Shown here piece by piece: positions 24,803-36,158 of a stretch of DNA of 42,396 nt. This DNA is from Ophiocordyceps camponoti-saundersi (nom. inval.). Its lineage: Eukaryota > Ascomycota > Sordariomycetes > Hypocreales > Ophiocordycipitaceae. The DNA lies in NCBI GenBank assembly GCA_003339415.1, contig PDHQ01000291.1, positions 1-42,396 of the forward strand, in the 5' to 3' direction. The notes beneath the pieces were generated by a model, which had not been told where the DNA came from, ran no database searches, and saw only the letters and a program-made list of their open reading frames with translations. Made by a program: the position numbers and the translations under genes. Positions within the stretch are counted from its first letter, which is position 1; the number at the start of each line of letters is the position of its first letter.

Positions 24803-24817
24803 GAAACTGAAGCTATA
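24803..24817 (+). repeat. Target-site duplication, right copy (15 bp)
   Basis: It is identical to 24191-24205. Removing the SINE and one copy joins the ELP4 3' flank to the intergenic DNA before the HEM12 stop. Confidence 0.85.
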
Positions 24818-25066
24818 ATGAACTAACAGTTCGCAAGTTGAAGCAGTTTCGGTTCGCCCTCGCTCGTGAGCGAACAAGTGCCGGAGTTGCGCGGCGCGTT
24901 CACGCCTGTGTCCTTCGTTACACTGGCCGTATACTGCGATTCAACAGGAATCGTCGCAGTACTCAAGTCAGAAGTCCAAGCTGTATCGACGAAGCGAGCA
25001 ATTTCCAAGTCGTTGCATCTACGAGTGTATGGCTTATTTCACATAATTTGATCTCTTACAAGTTCT
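24818..25066. other. Intergenic DNA between the convergent 3' ends of ELP4 and HEM12
   Basis: Composition is normal and no gene is supported; open frames here are short and lack recognisable content. A short inverted repeat (gttcgc...gcgaac, 24852-24875, with inner tcgctc/gagcga) could form a hairpin in either 3' UTR. Without the SINE, the two stop codons would be only about 330 bp apart. Confidence 0.5.
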
Positions 25067-26496
25067 TCAGCCACCATGTCGGATCCCATCAGATGATACC
25101 CTAGACAGTCGGTGAATTTCTTCCAAAAAGTGCTTTAAGTTGTCAGGATCTACCCCTGGTTGAATTCCTAAAACCAGGATGCTTTAGCTGCGCAAAATGG
25201 AAAGGGAGAATTCCCACCTGCTCTTTTTCAAGAGACACTCACCATGGCCCAGATTAGCAATCCATCCTGCTTTGTTGGTCCAAAAACCTTGTATCATCTG
25301 CTGTACTGTTTCGGTGATGGCTGTCTTTGACCCATACAACACACCCGGGTCGGCGTTACCCTGTAAAACGACTTTGCGTGATCCTCGAACTGTAACGGCC
25401 TGAGCAGGATCATGAAGCCAGTCTATACCCACAACGTCATATCCTAGATTGCACGCAGAGTCTAATGCAAACCAGGCTCCTTTGGGGAACACCGTCATTG
25501 GAACGCGATCGAGGCCCATACTCCGGAGAGTCTCTGGTAGCTTCCTGGCAATGTGTGCCAAGTAAGGCTCTGAAAAGTGACTGAATGATTGGGGGCTCAG
25601 CTCCCCCGCCCACGAGTCGAAGATCATTATCATCTTCGGTTATCGTTCAGAGCCCCTTCAGCCGTGGAAAATGATGGATGGGAGGTGTCAGCGTACCTGA
25701 GCACCAGCCTTCACCTGAAGAGCCAAGTGGTCGATGCAAATATCGGCGATTTTGTGGAGCAATAGCTTTGTCTCCTCGGGGTACTTGTACATCCAGGTTT
25801 TGCTCCGGGCAAACAATTTGGTGCCTCCACCCTCGATCATGTAACAGAAAAGTGTCCAAGGAGCACCACAAAACCCGATCAAAGGCACACGCCCAGCAAG
25901 TTTTCTTCTTGTAAGCGTCACGGCCTTGTATACGTAGTCAAGCTCCCGAGATACGTCAACGACACGTTCCATAACGGTCTGGTACTGGGCATCAACGGGA
26001 GAGTCAAGAGGATGCGGAAAATGAGGTCCTTTCCGATCTACCATCTGAACTTCCATGCCCATGGCTTGAGGGATGACAAGAATATCGGAAAAAATAATAG
26101 CGGCGTCCAGCAGTCCAGCGAAGCGTTCGACAGGCTGTAGAGTAAGCGTTGACGCCACTTCCGGGTCACGGCAGCATTCAAAAAAGTCTCTTGAACCCTT
26201 GACTTCATGATATTCCGGTAAGTAGCGGCCAGCTAGCGATTTCACAATGATCAGTACGCGGGAGGCGATGTCTTAAATTTCCAACATCGGGCGCGATAGC
26301 TCCTGCTGATTACCTTGCCGCATCACCCACACAGGTGGGCGTTCAACGACCTCGCCTAGTTTATAGTGAAATGATTAATTGTTTTGCTGATTAGCCAAGC
26401 TACAGCAATGAGTGAGGACTGGGGCAAAATGTCCACTTTACCGTGCGCAGCCCTAAGCAGCAAGTCGTTACGCAGGGGCTCAAAGACCTTCTCCAT
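25067..26496 (-). CDS. HEM12: Uroporphyrinogen decarboxylase, five exons
   Basis: The enzyme removes four carboxyl groups from uroporphyrinogen III to give coproporphyrinogen III in cytosolic haem synthesis. Exons on the minus strand are 26496-26442, 26355-26314, 26232-25697, 25633-25243 and 25167-25067. All joins keep frame and give 374 residues, a normal length. Landmarks are RNDLLLRA (9-16), [16 protein letters not shown] (25-40, substrate-binding arginines), [19 protein letters not shown] (77-95, catalytic Asp82), [17 protein letters not shown] (153-169, Tyr163), FDSWAGE (216-222, Ser218), NADPGVLYG (about 307-315) and WIANLGHG (335-342, His341). The C-terminus is [18 protein letters not shown] plus a short tail. 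All key residues match those known in the family, and no stop or frameshift is present. The start ATG begins a short first exon whose RNDLLLRA motif matches fungal and animal enzymes. It is convergent with ELP4 and shows no RIP leakage. Confidence 0.95.
25168..25242 (-). other. HEM12: HEM12 intron 4 (75 nt)
   Basis: The donor is GTGAGT, a branch-like gctaaag is present, and the acceptor is ttttag. The join turns NLGHG into the expected [15 protein letters not shown]. Confidence 0.9.
25634..25696 (-). other. HEM12: HEM12 intron 3 (63 nt)
   Basis: The donor is GTACGC and the acceptor cgaag. The intron is phase 0 and has an in-frame TGA, so retention would truncate the protein after GAQVR. The join gives [15 protein letters not shown] as in the family. 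Confidence 0.85.
26233..26313 (-). other. HEM12: HEM12 intron 2 (81 nt)
   Basis: The donor is GTAATC, a branch-like tactgatc is present, and the acceptor is gctag. The join restores the invariant [10 protein letters not shown] motif (the Ala codon is split G+CT), which strongly supports the sites. Confidence 0.9.
26356..26441 (-). other. HEM12: HEM12 intron 1 (86 nt)
   Basis: The donor is GTAAAG and the acceptor actag, with branch-like gctaatc and attaatc inside. The join makes a Gly codon in [13 protein letters not shown]. Confidence 0.85.
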
Positions 26497-26650
26497 CGTG
26501 GCAGAATACTTCCTGGTCAGTGGACCTAGAAAAGGAATAACAATTAAACAGGTGTAGAGACTGGCAAGCGGCGGAAAAAGAGACAGTTAGTGTACGATTT
26601 CTGGGCCGCGGATAACTTATATCTAGAAGTAGAACTTTAATGTTTAGTAG
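26497..26650 (-). promoter_or_regulatory. HEM12: Short upstream region of HEM12
   Basis: About 100-150 bp of ordinary sequence precedes the HEM12 ATG (on the minus strand). CpA/TpG then drop off between about 26640 and 26760 and RIP-mutated DNA begins. No TATA box or known site was identified. As with ELP4, the promoter space is very small. Confidence 0.4.
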
Positions 26651-27549
26651 ATAGTAGAAACATTACGCAGAGAGGTTGCTTATATAGAAATACTCTCTCT
26701 ATGAAGAAAAGACTCTTATAAGAATTATAGGAATATTATAAGAATAAAACCTTTATTAACTTGCTTACTTAACTCTTAATAATAAAAAGTTGTTTTTAGT
26801 TTAAACTTAAAGAAAGATTTAGAATACCTTAATATTATAATATATAAGTTTTAATAATAAATTTTTAATATTTTTTAATTAATTAACTCTAGTAACTATA
26901 AGGGATTTAAGCTATACTTAAATAAATAAGCTATTATAAAAAGCTTAATTATATTTATATATATATATATATATATAGCGCGTAGTTTACTTACTTTTAT
27001 CAAGCCTTATAGCTCTTTTAATAGCTTTTTATATTAGTATAAATTTTTATAATAATAAATAAGCAGGCCTTATTTTTACTTAACGCTTTAATATTATAAG
27101 AATTTAATACTTTTTACCTCTTAAAGTTTATTTTTACTAAAAGGATAGCTTTAAATATAAAGTTATAAGGTAGTCTATCTTTAAGTTTATTAATAATACT
27201 AATAATATTTAATAATAATATTAAGAGGCTTAATTAATCCTACTAGCACCCGCGTATAAGTAAAAAGTAATATAATATAATAATTTACTTTAATAACTTA
27301 TTTATATATATTTTTAAGCTTAACTAACTTTATTTAAAAATTTATATATAAAAAACTTATTAAAATAATCTCTTACTAAGATTTTTACTTTATATAATAT
27401 ACCCTTAATATAGTCTTTATTAAGCTTTAATAATATTTATAAGCTTTTAAAAATTCTTTTTTATTACTAATTATTAATATTAATATTATTAATATAACCT
27501 TTTATAATAATAAGATAGGACTTATTATTTAATATTCCGCTTACTATAA
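26651..27549. other. RIP-mutated DNA right of the island, no gene recognised
   Basis: The stretch is AT-rich with stops in every frame. A TA microsatellite lies at about 26957-26976, directly followed by gcgcg. A few unmutated sites (for example tcaagcctt near 27000 and gcaggcc near 27064) remain. No repeat partner inside the window was found. Confidence 0.4.
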
Positions 27550-28400
27550 TATATTTATTATTAAGGAGATAATAATAGCGCCCGTAGCGGCTAAAGCCGG
27601 GGCTTAAGGAGCGGGCGATACTCCTATAATCGTAGATAAGGGGTCGTAGGGACTAAGCTAGTCCTTATAATATCCTTAGTCCGGCTAAGGGCAGTATAAT
27701 AATAATATTAAGATAAACGGAGCGGCGGACTAAGTATAGTGCCCTAATAATAGCGATATAATAGATACTTATAGTAAGCTTATTATAATAATATTAGCTA
27801 TAGCGTTTTCTAAAATATAAAATATTATAATAGCTTTTAAGGCTAAATTTTATAAGAAATATATAGCTACTTTAGACTAAACTAAGACTTAACTTTTATT
27901 TAAGATTATTAAATTAATAAAGAAAATAATTATTAAAGCTATATAGAAAGCCTTTTTATTAACTATTAGCCTTAATATTAATTAGGCTCGCTTTATATAA
28001 GCTTTTATAACTATTAATAAATACGCTATAATTAAACTTATCTTAAGCCGCTTTAATAAAAAAATTACTATATTTATAAAAAATATTATAATTAATATAA
28101 ATATTTTATAGCTAACTTTATAAAAAAATATATAAGCTATAGATATAGCTTTAAAATATAAAGCTATATTAATAATATAATAGCTCCCTAGTAAAGATAT
28201 TATAATTATATTTTATTTAAAATATAAAAAGTAAATAGCTTTAGTTAAATAAATCCCTATTATCTTTAAAAAGGGAGTAATTTATAGCTAAAAGACTTAC
28301 TTTATTATAATAAAAAAAGTATATATAAAGGGCGCTTATAATAATTAAAATATACTTATTAATATAAGATATATAATAATACCTCTATAAATCGCTTAAC
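27550..28400 (+). pseudogene. Possible LINE (Tad1-like) ORF1 remnant
   Basis: If stops are read as mutated Gln codons, the plus-strand frame at about 28190-28345 reads LPSKDIIIIFYLKYKK, later KTYFIIIKKVYIKG. This resembles the LPSGDI...TY.V.VHGV region of fungal LINE ORF1/Gag proteins. Upstream, 27840-28190 also reads as a long frame broken mostly by Gln-type stops. A GC-rich patch (27575-27760) at the 5' side keeps many CpG but almost no CpA. The similarity stops near 28400 and no reverse transcriptase follows, so the copy is truncated or interrupted. This comes from recognition by eye only. Confidence 0.35.
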
Positions 28401-28760
28401 CTCTTATAATATTTTACTAAGATTTCCCCTTTTAGGATTTTACTTAGATTTCTCTTAGAAATTTTATTACCTTTACGCTTAGGAAATTACTAGGATTTTT
28501 TCTTAAGATTTCTTTATAATAATTTTAAAGATTTTACCGAGATTTCTTACTAAATTTAATATTAAAATATATTTTTAGAAATCTTTAGATTTTACTAGGA
28601 AATCCCTATATAATAGGAAATTACCGTATATTAGGGAATCTCTATTTTATTAATATATATAAAAATTACCGTAAAATTCTCTTAAGTAAAAATTTTTAAG
28701 ATTATATTAAGAAATCTTCCTTAAGCTCCTACTTATATAATTAGCTTAATATTCCTTTAA
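28401..28760. repeat. Region of dispersed agatttc/ggaaat motifs
   Basis: Within about 330 bases, many imperfect copies of agatttc, aggattt and the inverse ggaaat/agaaat recur (for example near 28421, 28450, 28509, 28543, 28586 and 28600). This looks like an old degenerate minisatellite or a structured untranslated region or LTR. It begins where the possible LINE remnant ends (tataatattttactaag near 28410 could be a mutated LTR start), but no second copy was found near 35 kb. Confidence 0.35.
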
Positions 28761-31700
28761 GTAATAATTTAATTTTTTTTATAATTATTATTTTAATTTT
28801 TAAAAAACTTTTACTTATATTTATATTTTTTATAATTACTATTTTATAATCTTATAATTAATAGCTAGCTTATTTTTTTTATATATTATATTTAATAGCT
28901 AGCTTAATATATATGCTTATTAGTAAATTATATATATAAGCGTATATTAATTAATAATAATCTTATATTTTATTAACTTATAGATTTCTAGCTATTAAAG
29001 TAATAAGTTAGACTTAAAATATTTTTACTAATAACTTTATAAGCGTAGATTTTTAGCTTAGAAGAAAGATTTATTATATTTATTACTTTACCTTAGCTAT
29101 ATATTATTTCTTTAACTTTAAACTTCTTAAGGTAATTAAAGAAAAAGTTATAGCTAGGAAAAAAGAAGCTTATATTTTTAATACTTATAAAAAAGTTAAA
29201 AAACCTTATTTTTTTAAAAATAAATTACCTTTTATATAATATAAAAAATAAAGCTAATTAGAAAATACTTACTATATTAAAATAATCTTTTAGGAACTAA
29301 ATTACTTATTATAATTAATTATTTCTTAACTAATTTAAATATAGTTATAAATTATAATTAACTATTTAAATAAGGAAATTAATTAAGGTATATATTAAAT
29401 AATATTTTTTACTTATTTAAAATTCTCCTAAAAAACTAGCTATTTTTTACTTAAGAATACTTTTAAATTATAAATAATACTAAAAATAAAAATAAATAAT
29501 TTACTTTATAAGAGGAAAATAGTAAAAATATTAAGCTCCTTTTTTAAGAAAAAGGTAAGGAAAATACTAAAATCCCCTTTTAGGAGAAAAGTAAGGAAAA
29601 GGCTAAGTTTTCTTTATTAGATAAAGGTAAGAAAACCTCTACGCTATAAGAATCCTCTCCGAAAAGAGAACTATCCGCTTTAAAAAAGGAATATTTTAAA
29701 AAAGTAATATTTTTTAAATCCTTTTATATTTTTATTTAATTTAAAAAGACCTTAATTATTATTTATAAAAAAAGAAAAGCTAGTATAGATAATCGATAAT
29801 ATTCTTTATTCTTATTATATTTATTTTTAAAATTTAAATCTAAAGCTAAATAATAATTTATAATTATATAATTAATTAAATTTATAAAAACTATTTAAAT
29901 AATAAGTTTAGCTATAAGCTAAAGATATTAGATAGTTTAAGCTAGCTAATATTTTTAATATTACTTTTAATTAAATTAAGGAAACTAATTAAATTATTAT
30001 TTATTAAAATATTAACCGATTTATAAGTATTTTAATATAAATTATAGCTTAAAATAAAGATTATATAAATAAACTTATATAACTTATTCTTTTTTTTCTT
30101 AAAAATTATATTATAAAATAATATTCCGGAGACTTAAACTTATAAAATAAACTAAAACTTACTTTTCCTAAGCTTAAGGTTTAAAAATAAGTAAAAGCTT
30201 TATAAAAAAAGTTTACTATTTAACTTAATATTACCGCTCTTATTATATAAAAATAAAGCTTTATATTTTAAAATATACTTATTAGGAAAGATTTTAAATT
30301 ATAAATATTAAAAATAAAGAGAATAGCTTAAGTAGCTTTTTATCCTAAATAATTTATATTAATAATTATCTTTTCTTAACTTAATATCTTTTTTAAGAAA
30401 CTTTCTAATAGCTAATTAGCGAAGATATTTTAAATAATTAGATATATAAATATAAATAACTTATTTTAAATTTCTAAACTAAGCTAATTAAAAAAACGTA
30501 AGGTATTTTTTAAAATAACGTACGCTACTTAATATATAGTTTTAAATAAGTTATCCTAATAAAAACGTAAGATAAATAATCTTAAGGAGAAATCCCTATA
30601 AAATCTAGACTGCTAATTAGAATATAAACTAAATAATTTTTTTAGAAAGCTAATAAATAATACCCGGAAACCTTTTAATAAAAATATTAAGTTTAAAATA
30701 AAAATAAAATAGCTTTTCCTTAAAAAAAATAAAAAAAGCTTAAAAAGTAATCCTATTCTTATTAAATTTACTTATAAACTTATAAATTAAAACCTTAATA
30801 TAGATAGAGTTTTTACTATCTTTTTAGAAATATATAATATTATCCTTAATATTTTAAAATAGCCCTTAGAAGGCGAAGATAACTCCTTAAAGATATTTAA
30901 AAATAAATAACTAGCTAATAATTTATATTATCCTATTTTAAATTTTAAGAAATATAAAATAAAACCTCTTAATACTATTAGAGACTTTTTTCCTAAAAAC
31001 TTTCTTATTATCGAAGCTATTTTATAAATAACTAATTTTCTTTTAGAATAAGTTTCTTATTTTTCTTATATAAAGATTTTAATATTTAGTAAAAATAAAC
31101 TTTTTAACGTTATAAAAATATATATCGATATTAAAATAGATAAATCTTTTATTAAGAAGGACTTACTTAATAAGTATAATAATATTAACTATAATCTAAT
31201 AATAGTTTAAAGCTTAGATAATATCCGATTAGCCTTAACTTATAATTAAGCTATTTTTACTTTATATCTTATTAGTAAAATTAATAATAAGTTTTATTTT
31301 AATAAGTTTAAAGCTAGCGCTTAGTTTATTAAGTATTTTCCTATTAGAGTTTTATTAAGATAAGGATTCTTAATCTCTTATAAAATTAATATTTTTAATT
31401 TTTAATAAAAGCTTTAAATTTAACTTTATAAAGGAATATATATTAAATACTATTTTACTTATAAAAGATTAGCTATTCGTAAATATATAGTAGCTATTTT
31501 AGTAATAATAATCCCTCCTATTTTAATAAGTATAATTTTAGCACTAATTAAAAATCTTTTTAAAAATTATAACTTTATTTTTTTTTCTAATTTTTATTTT
31601 CTTTTTAGTTTAATTATTTATAATTATTTTTATTTAACTATTTTTAACTTAAGTAAAAAGCTAATCTTTTTTAAATAAAAAGAAAAGGTTAGTATTATAT

Positions 31701-32226
31701 TAAATTTTAATAATTAATTCCCTTTTATAATCTTTTAGTAAATTACGAAAAGGGACTTTTTAAATAACCTTAATAAGCGATTAATATTAAACTTTTTTTA
31801 AACTAAATAATATTATTTAACGAAACTAATACTAACTTATCTCTTATTAATATCTTAGATTTAAGTTAACTATATTAATTAGGTATCTCTAAAATACTCG
31901 ATATCTTAGAAATTAAGGGAGAGTATAGTATTAAAATTTATACTTTTAATTCTTAGTTATTTAGAAAAGTAAAATAGCTATATAATTCCCTTCTAAAATT
32001 ATAGAAAAATACTAAACTAATTAATTTACCCCCGGAATAATATCTAAAAATCCCCCTTATTAATAATTAATATAAGAAAAAACTTAGTTTATATCTTTAT
32101 TTATTAAATAAACTTAATTAGGATTTCCTTAATAAAAAGTATAATAATATATATTTATAAGGTAAAATAAAATAAGCGCTTAAAGTTTTACTTTTCGCTA
32201 GCTTATTTTTTATTATTTAGAGAAAA
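28761..32226 (+). mobile_element. Element G, upstream part (presumed gag/protease region), RIP-mutated
   Basis: The plus strand is continuous with the Ty3/Gypsy pol relic that follows. It is AT-rich with stops in all frames and lysine-rich codons (aaa/aag), for example at 29520-29720. Gag and protease are expected here in this class of element, but no zinc knuckle or protease motif could be read after mutation. The 5' LTR was not found. Confidence 0.45.
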
Positions 32227-34580
32227 GGTAAATTACGTATTATTAATAACTTATAAGCTTTAAATAGTATAGCTATTCCTAATATATATTTAATACCTCT
32301 CCCTTAAAATATAATTTATAAGTTAGTAAGTAAAAAGGTTATTTTTATTATCGATATTTTAAGCTTTTTTTATTAGTTTCTTATCTATTTAGATTATTAA
32401 GAGCGATATATAATTACTTTTTACCGCGGATTAAAAAGGGCTATAGTCGCTTTTATAAAGTATAAAAATTCGCCTATTTATATATAAAGATTTATTAATT
32501 ATATTCTCCGATTATATAAAATATACGCTACTAAATATATTAATAATATAATAATCTTCTTTAATATTTTAAAAAATTATATTAAATATCTAACTATTAT
32601 ATTTAATCTTTTTATTAATATAAGTCTTTCCCTCTTTATTTTTAAAATATTTTTTTATTACTTATTTATAAAAATATTAAGGTATTATATTAATAAATTT
32701 ATACTAATAAATACTTAATCTTAGGTAAAAGCTTTATAAGATATTAAGTTCTTTAATATTTTATAATATCTTAAATAATAAATTAGATTAGTTAAATAGA
32801 TAAGATATCTTATTCCTTATTTTATATAATAAATTAACTTTTTTTAGAAATATAAAATAATAATATTCTAAGAAAAATAGGAAATTAAAATACTTATTAC
32901 TAAACTAAAAAGAAATACTTTTACCTCTTAGTTTAAAATTATCCTAATAAAGGAAGAAACCGACTATCTCGATAATATTACTAATACTTTTTATAATAAC
33001 GCTACTTTTAGTTAGTTTTTTCCTAATTATTAATTTTTTTTAAAAATTAATACCTTATAAGAGAATAGTTTTATAGCCTATCTTTTCTATATTAATAATA
33101 AGGAATCTTAGAAATTATTTTTAGCTCCGCCTTAATAATTTATTAAACCTATTTATTATTTTAGTTATATACTTAAACTAGCTAAAATTAGATAGTAGCT
33201 AACTAAACTTAAAATCTTTTATTTAGTTTAAGCTTATTATAAACTTTAAACTTATTTAATTAAAACCTAAAAACTAAAAATTATAATTTTTATAAATTAT
33301 ATTATTATTTTAATAATTATAAAATAAATATTTTCTTTTACTATTAATATAAAGAGTAATAATTACTTTACTCTTATTTCTTAGTTTTTAAGTTAAGATT
33401 TTTTTAAAATTTAATATATTTTTACTCTTATTTTTTAGTTTTTAAGTTAACACTTTTTTAAAATTTAATATATCTTTAATATATCTTTAATATTTTTAAT
33501 ATTTTTATAAACTCTCTCTTACGCCTTTTTTTAAAAATAGCTTCGGAAAAAAGATAAGAAAAACTTAAAGATATTTAGGAAGATTATATTAACTAAAAAT
33601 AAACGCTTATTTTCTTAGAAGCTATTTTTAATAATACCTTCTAATATAGGATTTCTAAAAAAGATTTTTTTCATATATAATAGTCCGAAATCTTAAAATA
33701 ACTTAGAGATAAAAACTTTTAGGAAAGACTTACTTTTATTCGAGTAAATAGCTTATTATATTTTAAGGATATCGATAATTAATAATAACTTTATATTCCT
33801 AAAAACTATATTAAAGAAATTATCTTTAAGTATTATTTTTATAAATTTTATATTAGCTAAAAATATATATAAGCCGAACTTTCTTTTAGTTTTATTATTT
33901 TTAGATTAAAAAAGAAAATTAATAATTTTATAAATAAATATAATATTTATAAATAAAATTAAACTAATAAATAAATTTCTTTTAGGGAAATAATTCCTAT
34001 CTATTTCCTAGCGATTCCTTTTTATATAATTATAATAAACTTAATTATTAAACTCTATTTAATTTTTTTTTAAAAAACTTACTTTAGTTTAAAATTAAAA
34101 GAAAGTTTTATAATACCTTTTTTACTATTATTAATAAGTTCTCGAAAATATATATTTTAACTTTTAAATATAATAATTTTATTATTAAAAAATAAGCTTA
34201 GTAGCTATATAATAAGCTTATCTATTATAACTAAGGACTCTTAAAATAAATTATCTCTAATTAGAATCTAAAGTTTATATTTAAGCTTTAAAAAACCTTA
34301 TAGTCCGCTTTTAGTATTAAACTCTTAATATTAATTATATATTACTTATAAACTAATAATTTATTCGAAAGATAAAATTAAATTATCGAAATTACTTTTA
34401 AATTCTTTATTATTAATTTCCCGATAAAATAATAAATCGATACCTTATTAGCTTTTTAGTTTTTACTTAATAATTCTTTCTCCTTAATTATTAAAATTAC
34501 GCTAAGTAAGTTACTTATTAGATTTTAAATAAACGATTATCTCCGTTATTTAAGTAATTAAGCTTCCCTTAGATTTAAGG
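32227..34580 (+). pseudogene. Element G: Ty3/Gypsy pol relic (reverse transcriptase, RNase H, integrase)
   Basis: The order RT-RNase H-integrase defines Ty3/Gypsy. In one plus frame, RT reads GKLRIINN (from 32227), later FYQ, KNSPIYIQRFINYILR and, 103 codons after the first motif, YINNIIIF (from 32536), the mutated YIDDI active-site box. The end of RNase H (LIS*FLS*, mutated RASQFLSQ) is at about 33373 in the same frame. Integrase is in the next frame (+1): KKKINNFINKYNIYK (about 33908, zinc-finger cysteines changed to Tyr), KFSKYI (34136), ISN*NLKF (about 34253, mutated SDRDPKF) and *TNNLFER (34349, mutated QTDGLSER). Asp codons read as Asn and Gln as stop, as RIP predicts. An indel must lie between 33475 and 33905. 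It is non-functional. Confidence 0.85.
33367..33474 (+). repeat. 54-bp tandem duplication at the end of RNase H in G
   Basis: The unit starting tttactcttatttcttagtt (33367) is repeated from 33421 with the same order (tttactcttattttttagtt). The period is 54 bp (18 codons), so it preserves the reading frame. The second copy keeps a CpA (aacac) that RIP usually removes. The duplication covers the conserved RNase H C-terminal landmark. Confidence 0.75.
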
Positions 34581-36158
34581 AAATATTAAAAAATAAAATA
34601 GTTATCTTTATTACCTATATCTAAGCTATAATAAAAAAATAATATAATAAGAAATATTAGAAGCTTAAGTTTAAGCTTAGTAATTAGGTTTAGCTAAAAT
34701 TTAGAAAAAGATATTTTATTCTTAATAGATAAGTAATAAAGTTTTTAAAATAATAAACTAAGCCTTTTCGTATAATCGAATAAATTAGTTATCTAGCTTA
34801 TTAACTAAGTCTTAATAATTTTATAAATATCTATCTTATTATATTAATTATATAACTTTAATTAGCTAATATATTAGGAGAATAACCTAGCCTTAAGCTT
34901 AATATTAATAATTATAAGATTAAGCGAATTTTTAATAAAAGAAAAGTTAAAAGAAAGTAAGGTATTATTTAAATAAAATACCTTATATATTAGAAAAGAT
35001 ACCTAAGTAATAATAATTAATAAGTAGCTAAGAAGGATTTCTAATAAAAGGAGATAATTAAAAAATTTAAGAAAAAAAATAAGTTTAAAGCTAAGCTAGA
35101 AATTACTAAGAAAAAATATATAAATATTTTTAAAAAGTAGTAGCTATTAGAATAAGGTAAATAAGTTACCTAGTAACGAACGCGTAAAGTCTCTAGGAAA
35201 TAATAAACTTAACGTATCGCCGTTTATATTAAATTTCCCTTTATTTTCTTACTTTTCTTCTCTTACTTCCTCTCTCTCTTATTTATCCTCTCTTATCCTT
35301 CTCTATATTACTTATCTTTATTATATCTTCTTATATATTCGTTTTTATTCCCCTTATAATTATTTCCTTTTATCTTCTAATTTTTTTCGTTATCTTTATA
35401 TTATTTCTTTTCTTTTATACTTAAAATTAATCTTTTTTATAATAATCCCTATTATTCTTATAATAAGATATATTATAAGTTATTTTACGAATAACTAATT
35501 TATACTCCCCTTACTTTTATATTCGAAGGCTTTAAGAGAGCTATTTAGCTATTTAAAAACCTTACTAAATTTTAATATTTATATAAGTTACTCGCTTATA
35601 AATTTAATAATTAGAAATCGAATAATTATATAACTTTTATTATTTAGAAATAAGCTTTATAAAAAGAAAGTTATAATTTATTATTTAGTAAATTAAATAG
35701 TTATATTTATTATATCGATAAGAAGGCGAAGAAATAAGTAAGTAAAGAAAAACTTTTTAATAATAAAGATTATTATTCTAAATACTTACTCTTAAATAAT
35801 AAATACTCTAGCTCCGACTACTCCTTACTTAATATTTCCGAGGTTATAGCGCTTAAATACTCTACTTAATAAACTACCGCGGTATCTTCTTTTACTATTA
35901 GCTTTACCTTTAAAATATTAGCTATTTTATTAAGAAGCTATACCTAACTTTTTTTACCGTACTCCCTCGCTAATATTAAAATAATATTTTTCCGTAATTT
36001 AACTAGCTTAGAAAAAACTATTATAGCGCTTATATATTATTAAAAATTATAAAAGATTATATTAAGGGCCTTATTACCAGGTAAGTTTATTAGGAGTTAA
36101 AGGAGTTAAAGGAGATTAAGAGAATCTTAGCTATTATTTCTTATATTAATTACTTTAG
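34581..36158. other. RIP-mutated DNA downstream of pol; CT-rich stretch, no gene recognised
   Basis: The first part (to about 35170) is lysine-rich on the plus strand and may be the C-terminal end of the pol of G. A pyrimidine-rich block (about 35235-35310) resembles a promoter/leader region. From about 35515 to 36120 the plus strand has a long frame broken mainly by Gln-type stops, suggesting a second ruined coding region of unknown type. The LTR of G was not located here. Confidence 0.35.

Noticed and set aside
24590..24877. Minus-strand open frame over the tRNA-like region
   Set aside because: It is an accidental frame through the SINE head and GC-rich body, with no protein similarity recognised.
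24823..25104. Small open frames on both strands between the SINE and HEM12
   Set aside because: They are short and overlapping, without motifs, and partly overlie the last HEM12 exon.
25197..25914. Plus-strand open frames within HEM12
   Set aside because: They are shadows of minus-strand uroporphyrinogen decarboxylase exons.
25067..26496. HEM12 as a broken gene, because its open frames are in separate pieces
   Set aside because: Four introns with canonical GT/AG sites join the pieces in frame and restore the conserved motifs at every junction.
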